Assembly: GCA_017792345.1 (NCBI GenBank)
Contig: CP051228.1
Location: forward strand, 2,856,148 to 2,920,147
Direction of reading: 5' to 3'
From: Mesoflavibacter sp.
GTDB taxonomy: Bacteria; Pseudomonadota; Alphaproteobacteria; UBA8366; Aestuariispiraceae
DNA: 64,000 nucleotides
Part shown: in pieces, positions 36,003 to 43,900 of the stretch
Layout: every line of letters begins with the position of its first letter
How positions within the stretch are numbered: the first letter of the stretch is position 1
Position numbers and translations under genes: made by a program
The notes under the pieces: generated by a model
Seen by the model: only the letters and a program-made list of their open reading frames with translations
Told to the model about the DNA's origin: nothing
Databases searched by the model: none

Positions 36003-38111
36003 TCATTCGGCTGCCGCAAATTCGGTTTCCGGGTCGGCCATCCGCGCCGCCTGCCGGACAGCCGCCGCCGTCAGAAGCTCCGGCAAGGCCACGCCTGCCG
36101 GTGCCTCGGGGCCGTAAACGATATTGAAGGGAATGCCGTAGCGGCCGTGCCGAGCCAAATAGTCCGCGATTGCGGCGTCGGGTTGGGTCCAGTCCGCCTT
36201 CATCGCCACGACATTGGGCCCGGTAAGCCAGCCTGCGATTTCGGCCGATTCCACGACCGCTTTCTTGTTCCATTGGCAGGTGACGCACCAATCCGCCGTC
36301 ACATCGACGAAGACGGTCTTGCCGTCACGGATAAGGCCGGGGATGGCGGCCTCGTCGAAAGGTCGCCAGACAATTCCGGACGCATCGGAAGCCGCGTCGG
36401 CGACGGAAGGACGTGCCGATTCGTTGAAGGTCAGCGGCGCCGCCACGGCGGCGATGGCCAACAGGCCCGAAAGCGGCCAGGCGAAACGGCCGAGGCGCGA
36501 TCCTTCGATCTTTCGTGTCGCGAGGGCGGCTGCTGCCAATGCCGCGAGCGCGCCGACCGCCACCGCATTCTCCAGCCCGACCGTCGCGGACAGAACGGTG
36601 GCGAGCCACACAGCGGTGCCGACAAGGGCGAGGATGAGGATTATCCGCAAGTATCCCATCCAAGGGCCGGGGCGCGGCAGGAAGCGGATAACCGCCGGAA
36701 ATAGGGCGATCGCCAGATACGGGGCTGCCAGACCGACCGCCAGGGCCGCGAAGACGGACAGGATATCCACGGTGCCGCCGCTTAGCGCGAAGCCGACGGC
36801 GGTGCCCAGGAAAGGCGCGCTGCACGGCGTGGCCAACAGGGTTGCGAAAGCGCCGGTCAGAAAATCGCGCAACAAGCCGTCGCGGCCATTGCCGGCGGTC
36901 GCTGCACGGTCGCCTATCGTGCCGGGGAGCCTGAAATCGAACAGGCCTGCCATGTTGCAGGCGAACAGCGTCAAGAGCGCGATCATCAATGCCAGGAAGA
37001 CCGGCTGCTGAAACTGAATGCCCCAACCCACACTCAGCCCGGCCTGTTTGACGCCGATGGCCAAGGCGGCAAGTACCATGAACGATGCCAGAATTCCGGC
37101 GCTGGCGGCCAGGAAGCCCAAGCGGACCTCGCGGAGGCCCTTGCCCGACTTGCCGAGGACGGACATCAGCTTGAGCGACAGGACCGGCAGAACGCAGGGC
37201 ATGAGGTTCAGGATCAAGCCGCCGAGTAAGGCCAGCCCCAGAATCGTCCAAATGGGCGTTCCTGTTTTCTGGCCGGGTATAATGTGCGTTTCGAAAGCGG
37301 TCTGATCATCCACCAGGGTCACGGTCAGCCCTTCGGCGGTCAGCGCGGCGACATCCAGATGGGCCGGGGCGGTCACGGTCAGAACGGCTTGGTCCGACCC
37401 GCGTCTAGCGACATCCGGCCGGTCGAAATATGCCCCGCCGGGGCCCTCGACGAAGGCATCCAGCCCATCCCCGAAACCGGCCGCGCTTTGGACCGACAGG
37501 GCAACCTGTATGGCCGAGCCGGTTTGAATGATTGTGGCATCCTGGAGCCGCAGGCCTGTTCCCTGCGGGTCGGTCACCGGCACGGTGGCCCGCGACTGAT
37601 CGATCAGATGCGCGTCAGGCGACAGGGCGGCCGGCCCTGCCGGCAGATCCAGCGCGATCTCTGCCCGCCCGGGGATGCAGATTTCCTCACAGATCAGGAA
37701 ATCGATCGTACCGCGCATCCGGACCGGATCGCCGATGCGAGTAGGGCGGACAGTCATCGGAAAAAGGACTGCTTCCTCATATCCCAAGGTGCCGATATCG
37801 AAGATTTCGAACCGTTTCGGGACGGGCCATTGCAGCGCTACATCCGCAACATTGTCCGACGCCGACCAATCGGGAATCGGTGGCAGGCCTGCGTCACCCG
37901 GGGTGCGCCAATAAATCTTCCAACCTGGATCGAGCCGGAATTCGAGGCCCAGCGGCAGGGTTTCCCGGTCCCCTGTTGCCGTCACCGCGGAAACGAGGCG
38001 CAAAGCCGCGTGGTCCGCCGCGACCCATTCGCCCGTGGCCGCCGTTGCCGGACCGGACGCCGCGATCAGAAGCAGCGCGGCCTGAATGAGTCGCAGGACG
38101 GTATGTCGCAT
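36003..38111 (-). CDS. DsbD/ScsB-type protein-disulfide reductase
   Basis: A 702-residue membrane thiol-transfer protein. It has a signal peptide (1-24), an N-terminal DsbD-alpha-like region (about 30-260, CEEICIPGRAEIALDLPAG), an eight-helix electron-carrying core (NLMPCVLPVLSLKLM with its cysteine), and a C-terminal thioredoxin domain with WCVTC (ADWCVTCQWNKK). It carries reducing equivalents from cytoplasmic thioredoxin to periplasmic thiols. It may maintain reduced partners for the peroxiredoxin or copper proteins; that link is speculative. Confidence 0.9.
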   Translation of the reverse strand: MRHTVLRLIQAALLLIAASGPATAATGEWVAADHAALRLVSAVTATGDRETLPLGLEFRLDPGWKIYWRTPGDAGLPPIPDWSASDNVADVALQWPVPKRFEIFDIGTLGYEEAVLFPMTVRPTRIGDPVRMRGTIDFLICEEICIPGRAEIALDLPAGPAALSPDAHLIDQSRATVPVTDPQGTGLRLQDATIIQTGSAIQVALSVQSAAGFGDGLDAFVEGPGGAYFDRPDVARRGSDQAVLTVTAPAHLDVAALTAEGLTVTLVDDQTAFETHIIPGQKTGTPIWTILGLALLGGLILNLMPCVLPVLSLKLMSVLGKSGKGLREVRLGFLAASAGILASFMVLAALAIGVKQAGLSVGWGIQFQQPVFLALMIALLTLFACNMAGLFDFRLPGTIGDRAATAGNGRDGLLRDFLTGAFATLLATPCSAPFLGTAVGFALSGGTVDILSVFAALAVGLAAPYLAIALFPAVIRFLPRPGPWMGYLRIILILALVGTAVWLATVLSATVGLENAVAVGALAALAAAALATRKIEGSRLGRFAWPLSGLLAIAAVAAPLTFNESARPSVADAASDASGIVWRPFDEAAIPGLIRDGKTVFVDVTADWCVTCQWNKKAVVESAEIAGWLTGPNVVAMKADWTQPDAAIADYLARHGRYGIPFNIVYGPEAPAGVALPELLTAAAVRQAARMADPETEFAAAE

Positions 38112-38289
38112 CGTCTCTTGGATCCTCCATTGGAATGGCCTCTATATAGGACTTCCAAGCCGTTGCAGAAACTCACATAATCGTGCGGCGCTTCGACGCT
38201 TCGCCGTTGCTTGTGCGGTCGGCCCCAATGGCCGCATCTGGCAACCGGCCCCATCTTGTTGTTAGACTGAGCAGGCTGAGACAGGCACA

Positions 38290-38877
38290 GTGACCGGCAT
38301 GACGGAATCGAGCCAAAATCATTCGGGATACCTGACCGGGCAGTTTCTGGTCGCCATGCCCAGCATGACCGATCCGCGATTTCAGCGGACGGTCATCTAT
38401 CTTTGCGTTCATAACGCCGAAGGGGCCATGGGCCTCGTGGTAAACCGCCTTGTCGATTCCCTGACCTTCGACGAATTGCTGGAACAGCTGAACATCGGAC
38501 GGCCTCGGGGCGGTGACGAGATCCGCGTTCATTTCGGCGGGCCGGTGGAATCCGGCCGCGGCTTCGTCTTGCATTCAACGGAATACATGCGCGAAGGCAC
38601 GGTCGTCATGGACAATGGGATCGGCCTGACGGCGACGGTCGACATTCTGCGGGACATCGCCGGCGGTACCGGGCCGCGCGACAGTCTGCTGGCTCTCGGT
38701 TATGCCGGGTGGGGACCCGGACAGTTGGACGGCGAGATTCAGGAGAATGCCTGGCTGACCGTCCCGGCGGATGCAGACCTGCTGTTCGATGCCGAACTGG
38801 ACGACAAGTGGGATCGGGCCGTCGGAATCCTGGGGTTCGACCCAAAACTCTTGTCCATGGAATCCGGCCGCGCCTAG
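38290..38877 (+). CDS. YqgE/AlgH family protein (DUF179)
   Basis: A 195-residue DUF179 protein with GYLTGQFLVAMPSMTDPRFQ, then YLCVHNAEGAMGLVVNRL and GGPVESGRGFVLHS. A GTG at 38290 or ATG at 38299 is the start. The family is widespread, with roles proposed in regulation of alginate or envelope genes, but no firm biochemistry. Its 3' end is 13 bases before an iron-control box. Confidence 0.9.
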   Translation: MTGMTESSQNHSGYLTGQFLVAMPSMTDPRFQRTVIYLCVHNAEGAMGLVVNRLVDSLTFDELLEQLNIGRPRGGDEIRVHFGGPVESGRGFVLHSTEYMREGTVVMDNGIGLTATVDILRDIAGGTGPRDSLLALGYAGWGPGQLDGEIQENAWLTVPADADLLFDAELDDKWDRAVGILGFDPKLLSMESGRA

Positions 38878-38890
38878 GGGCATCGGTTTA

Positions 38891-38909
38891 TTTTAGAATT
38901 ATTCTAAAA
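38891..38909. promoter_or_regulatory. Irr box (iron control element) upstream of dps
   Basis: A perfect 19-bp palindrome TTTTAGAATTATTCTAAAA, matching the published alphaproteobacterial Irr motif TTTAGAANNNTTCTAAA at every conserved base (38892-38908). Irr is the haem/iron-status regulator of this class. The site is 99 bp before the dps start, so dps transcription is very likely Irr-controlled. Confidence 0.8.
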
Positions 38910-39007
38910 AACCATTGAAGCGCCTGATCGAACCACCATATGGAGGGGCGAGCTAAAAAATTGCGCCGCGGTTCGCGCAATCCCAACGCAAGATCAGGAG
39001 CTGAAGA

Positions 39008-39484
39008 ATGGCTTTGGAAATCGACATCGGTATCCCGGAAAATGACCGGAAAGCGATCGCGGCGGGCCTGTCCCGCGTTCTGGCGGACAGCTACACGCTG
39101 TATCTGAAAACCCATAACTTCCACTGGAACGTCAAAGGTCCGATGTTCAATTCGCTGCACACCATGTTCGAGACGCAATATGTCGAACTGGCCACGGCTG
39201 TTGACGAGATCGCAGAACGCATCCGCGCACTGGGCGAAAAGGCCCCCGGCACTTACGGTGCCTTCGCCAAGCTGACCCAGATCGAGGAAGAGGAGGGCGA
39301 CCCGCCCGCCGAGGAAATGATCCGCCAGTTGGTCCGCGGTCATGAAACGGTCGCCCGGACCGCCCGTTCCGTTTTCCCGCAGGCCGAGGCCGGTCAGGAC
39401 GAACCCACTGCCGATCTGCTGACGCAGCGGCTGCAGGTCCATGAAAAGACCGCGTGGATGCTGCGCAGTCTTCTGGCCGAGTAA
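39008..39484 (+). CDS. dps: Dps ferritin-like DNA-protection protein
   Basis: A 158-residue Dps, a spherical dodecamer that oxidises Fe(II), stores iron and shields DNA from peroxide. The intersubunit ferroxidase residues fall at H39, H51, D66 and E70, with the same spacing as H51, H63, D78 and E82 of E. coli Dps ([19 protein letters not shown]). AGGAG lies seven bases before the ATG. An Irr box lies upstream and a strong terminator follows, so it is monocistronic. Confidence 0.95.
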   Translation: MALEIDIGIPENDRKAIAAGLSRVLADSYTLYLKTHNFHWNVKGPMFNSLHTMFETQYVELATAVDEIAERIRALGEKAPGTYGAFAKLTQIEEEEGDPPAEEMIRQLVRGHETVARTARSVFPQAEAGQDEPTADLLTQRLQVHEKTAWMLRSLLAE

Positions 39485-39515
39485 ACCGCCGAGCAAGGCT
39501 GTGCGAAAGCGCAGA

Positions 39516-39548
39516 GGGCCCCGTCGATCGCGGCGGGGCCCTTTGCTT
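39516..39548 (+). terminator. Rho-independent terminator after dps
   Basis: GGGCCCCG (39516-39523) pairs with CGGGGCCC (39534-39541), loop of 10 bases, followed by TTTGCTTT. It ends the dps transcript. Confidence 0.85.
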
Positions 39549-39658
39549 TGCGCAGTTCTCATACCTTGTCACGAGCGCGTGACCATGGATTGACCGGCGC
39601 GTGCTTTGGTCCGACTTTGCGCAATAGGGCGGGTTCAAAGGAACGGAGCGGACGCATC

Positions 39659-40648
39659 ATGCTGATTAAGGTCAAGAAGGGTTGGGAACTGCCGGAATCG
39701 GCCGCCATGGACGAAGGCGCCTATCGCAATCGTCGCGACATCCTGCGGCAGCTCTCATTGGCTGGCTTTCTTGCCGGTACGACCCTGGCGACCGGGATCG
39801 GCGGGCGGATGGCCCGGGCAGCCGAAACCGATCCGTCGGCGGATCTCTATCCCGTTCCCGCGAACAGCCTGTATCAGGTGCCGGAACGGCCACTTACCGC
39901 GGAATCCGACGCGACGACCTACAACAATTTCTATGAGTTCGGCAGCCACAAGCGCATCTATGAAGACGCCCAGGCCCTGAAGATACGGCCCTGGGACGTG
40001 GTGATCGACGGCATGGTCGAATCCCCGATGACCCTGGATATCGACACGCTGCTGCGCAAGGTACAGCTGGAGGAACGGGTCTACCGCCACCGCTGCGTCG
40101 AGCGCTGGGCGATGACGGTGCCCTGGTCCGGTTTCCCGATGTCGCAGTTGGTCGATATCGCAAAACCGCTGAGCGGTGCGAAATATGTGAAGATGCAGAC
40201 CCTCGCCGATGAGGAGACCATGCCGAACCTGTCGGCAAGCTGGTATCCCTGGCCCTATACCGAAGGCGTCACGATGGCCGAGGCGACCAATGATCTGACT
40301 TTCCTTGTGACGGGCCTGTACGGGAAACCGGTGCCGAAGCAGAACGGGGCCCCGTTGCGCCTGGCCCTGCCGTGGAAGTACGGGTTCAAGTCGGTCAAAT
40401 CCATCGTTCGCTTCACCTTCACGGACGAGCGCCCGGTCAGCTATTGGGAAGAGTTGCAGGCCAGCGAGTATGGGTTCTGGGCCAATGTGAACCCCGATGT
40501 GCCGCATCCGCGCTGGTCGCAGGCCGAAGAGCAGCTTCTGACCAGCGGCGACGTGGTGCCGACACAGATCTACAACGGATACGGTGAGTTCGTGGCGCAT
40601 CTGTATGACGGAATGCAGGCCGAATTCGGCGACCGACTGTTCCGTTGA
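39659..40648 (+). CDS. msrP: Molybdopterin-dependent methionine-sulfoxide reductase catalytic subunit
   Basis: A 329-residue MsrP (YedY) enzyme that reduces methionine sulfoxide in oxidised periplasmic proteins. The N terminus has a Tat signal (RNRRDILRQLSLAGFLAG), and the molybdenum-ligand cysteine is in VYRHRCVERWAMTVPWSG. The ATG at 39659 is used; the longer open frame covers the dps terminator. The haem partner MsrQ normally encoded next door is absent; the next gene is an adhesin. Confidence 0.92.
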   Translation: MLIKVKKGWELPESAAMDEGAYRNRRDILRQLSLAGFLAGTTLATGIGGRMARAAETDPSADLYPVPANSLYQVPERPLTAESDATTYNNFYEFGSHKRIYEDAQALKIRPWDVVIDGMVESPMTLDIDTLLRKVQLEERVYRHRCVERWAMTVPWSGFPMSQLVDIAKPLSGAKYVKMQTLADEETMPNLSASWYPWPYTEGVTMAEATNDLTFLVTGLYGKPVPKQNGAPLRLALPWKYGFKSVKSIVRFTFTDERPVSYWEELQASEYGFWANVNPDVPHPRWSQAEEQLLTSGDVVPTQIYNGYGEFVAHLYDGMQAEFGDRLFR

Positions 40649-40672
40649 CCGCCGGCGCAAGACCGTCGGCGG
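40649..40672 (+). terminator. Possible terminator hairpin after msrP
   Basis: CCGCCG (40649-40654) and CGGCGG (40667-40672) start directly after the msrP stop and extend to a nine-pair stem with one G-U pair and a 6-base loop. The following bases are only moderately T-rich (ctttataattt), so intrinsic termination is uncertain. Confidence 0.35.
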
Positions 40673-40734
40673 CTTGAACTCTTTATAATTTATGTAAAAT
40701 TTCGCCGGTATTTTCGAAAATTCATTGGCTTAAT

Positions 40735-40775
40735 TGTCGCGTCCGCTTGCCAAACGCGACACAGGACCGTGATAC
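40735..40775 (+). promoter_or_regulatory. Candidate promoter and operator of the giant adhesin gene
   Basis: The 331-bp gap before the adhesin holds TTGCCA (40747-40752), 17 bp, TGATAC (40770-40775), a plausible sigma70 promoter. An 8-bp inverted repeat TGTCGCGT / ACGCGACA (40735-40742 and 40754-40761) overlaps its -35 and could be an operator. A leader of roughly 200 nt follows, with several small hairpins but no riboswitch core that I recognise. Confidence 0.45.
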
Positions 40776-40979
40776 TGTATCCGTACGCATAGTTGAAGCC
40801 GATGCGCGCAATGCGGTTTAGGCGACAGCCGGTAATATTTTTTTAACCGGTGTGACCGCCGTCACCGCATCGATGTACCCCATTTGCTATTGAATAGGGC
40901 ATCGTAGAGACGCATCGGCGTCGGCGAGCGTGCCTTGGAGAGGGGCACGGTATAACGAACGACCTACAGGTATCGTGCG

Positions 40980-43900
40980 ATGAATATTCTAGAGGCCTTG
41001 AAGGCGCAGTCCGAAGCGGCTGGCGAAACTTACGTTGAGCTGAATGCCGACGGGCCAACCGTCGTGCCCGGCGGTGACGATTTGCTGCTCAGCGAATATT
41101 CCCGCCTGGGGCCGGATCTTCAGATCACCCTGCCGACCGGCGATACCGTGGTCGTGGTCGACTATTTCTCCGGCGGCGGCGTGCCGCCCACGCTGCAGAC
41201 CGAAGGCGGCGCCATGGTCAATGGCGACCTCGTGTCTCAGCTGGCCGGGCCGATGGTCCCCGACACCCAGATCGCCCAGACCGGGACATCGGAGGCGCTT
41301 GGCGAGGCCGCTGGCGTCGTCGACAACATGAAGGGTGACGTCGTTGCGATTCGCGGCGGTGTCGAAGTCCAACTGGGCGCGGGCGACAGCATCTACGAGG
41401 GCGACGTTCTGGTCACCGGGGCAGACGGCGCGGTCGGTATCATCTTTGCCGACGACAGCACCATGTCCATGGGCGGCGGCGCGCGCATCTCGATCGACGA
41501 GATGGTCTATGACGCCAATGCCGGCTCGGGCTCGCAATTGTTCGATGTCGTGCAGGGCGCTTTCGTCTTCGCGTCCGGTCAGATCGGCAAGGACGATCCG
41601 GAAAACGTTCAAGTCCGCACCCCGGTCGCGACGATCGGGATTCGCGGCACGAAATACGCCATCAATGTCGACCAGGAACTTGGCGAAGCGACCGTAACCC
41701 TGTTCGAAGGCGCCGTTGTCGTGGAAAACGGCGCGGGTCAGGCGCTGCTGAATTCCATCGGCCAGTCGACCGTGGTGACCTCCGCCTTCACGGCGCCGGG
41801 CAATGTCTTTGTGATGGATCCGGATACCCAGACGTCGACCTATGGCGACGCCATCGACTACCATCCGAATCAGCCTCAGCTTCGCGAAGACGACGACGGC
41901 GGCGGTGAAGACGGGTCGGACTCGAGCGATCTCGGCGCAGAAGAGTTGGAGAAACTTGCCGAAGAGCTCGACGATCTGGACACAGCCGCGGGACCCAGCG
42001 GCGCAATCGCGGGCTTTACTCAAAGCGCGCTTTTTTTGCGCCTGTTGAACGGCGTTATGGATGGCGGGGACTTTACCTCCGGAGAGCTGGGTGACGACGG
42101 GTTCTCGATCGGCAACCCCTTCCTCCCGACCGATCCGATCAGAAGCAATGAATCCTTCCTGAACAACTCGACGCCGTCCGACGGCACCTATCGGATCGGC
42201 AGCGACGCGTTCAGCAGCGGGTCCTATACCTATACGTTCGACGCATCGTCGCCCTTTGTGTCGGTGACCGGCAGCTCCGGGTTCGATCTTTTCAATATCA
42301 ACGCGCAGTCGGCGGGAATCTCCGACTGGACCGTCGGGCAGAGCGGCGGGCGTGTCGTCATTCAGGCCGGTTCCTATGGCGCCGGCAATTTCGACGTTAC
42401 ATCGACCATTGACGTCGACGATGTCGAAGAGCTGCAGATCGACCTCGGCTCCGGCAACAACTCCATCACCATCGGCGATCTGTCCAATACCGATATTGCC
42501 GAGAGCACGGTCATTCTGAATACCGGTGCCGGCAACGATACGATTGACGGGTCGGATGCCAACAAGCGTTTCGTCATCGACGGCGGTGTCGGCGACGATA
42601 CCCTGATCGGCGGGACATCGAGCGACGACCTTCTGGGCGGCGCCGGAAACGATACCCTGGTCGGCGGCGCAGGCGACGATGGCGGCGCCAGCAACGATCT
42701 GCTGATCGGCGGCGCGGGCGACGATACGCTGGTCGTCACGCTGGAAGGCGGCGCGGTCGACGCGAACCCGCCCAGCACTGAAGATGCGATCCTGAATTTC
42801 GGCGACAGCGCCGTATCCGCTGCCCGCGCCTATGACGTCGTCATCGGCGGCGAAGGCAACGATACCGTCGTTCTGAACATTCCCGAGGCGCAGCTCACGA
42901 ATCCCGAATTCGCTCAGGAACTGGTCGATCTCAAGAACCACATCGAATCCGGCGACACCGGTGCGGACCGGTACTTCCCGGCCCTCGGCCTGCAGATCAG
43001 CGGCGTCGAGAATGTCGTGTTCCAGGGCGCCGCAGCCGATCTGTCGATCACGCCCGCCCTGACCGTCGGTAACGGCGTGGAAGACGGCGAAGCGACCGTG
43101 TCCTTGACCCTGGAAGGGGCGCTGGAAACGCCGCTGCTCGATATCGATGTCACGATCTCCGGCGTGCCGGAAGGGGCAACACTGGTTGTCGGCGGGCAAG
43201 AATTCGCCGGCGGGTCTGCTATCGTCCTTGACCTGTCGGAACTGGGCCTGACCCACGCGCAGTTGGCCGATATGGACCTGAAATTTGCACCGGATTCCGA
43301 CGCCGATGTCTCGTTGACCGTCGCAGTTTCCGCGGAAGCGATTCTGACCGGCGACACGGCCGCCACGGAACTGTCGGGCACGGCCGTGGTCGATGGCGTG
43401 GCGGATGCGCCGGTCGTTTCCGTCAGCGATGCCGAGGGCAGCGAAGACGGTGCCATCTCCCTGTCGATTTCCGTTGCCCAAGGCGACGCGGACGGGTCCG
43501 AGACGGTCACGGTCGCATTCCAGGGCCTCCCGGAAGGCGCCGTTCTTCGTGACGCCCAGGGCAATGAGCTCGATCCGTCGGAAATTCCTGAATCGGCACT
43601 GAACGGCCTGCAAATCGTTCCGCCGGCGAATTTCTCGGGCGAAATCTCACTGAGTGTCGTCGCCACCAGCTCGGAAGGCACGACCACCGCCAGTTCCACC
43701 GCGACCGGCTTTACCGTCAATGTCGCCGCTGTCGCGGACACGGCGGATCTGGTGACGGCCCCGGCCGAAGGGTTGGAAGACGGCGCGATCCCGCTGACCA
43801 TCGCCGCCAGCGCGACCGACGCGGGCGAGACCGTGACGCTGTCGATCTCCGGCCTGCCCGAAGGGGCAAAGCTGGTCGACGGCGACGGCAATGTGCTCGA

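Noticed and set aside
40776..40979. c-di-GMP riboswitch in the adhesin leader
   Set aside because: Several small hairpins exist but the conserved GEMM core is not present.
40989..43613. Long minus-strand open frame of 874 codons opposite the adhesin
   Set aside because: It is a shadow of GC-rich repetitive coding sequence on the plus strand; its composition follows the sense frame and it has no recognisable domain.
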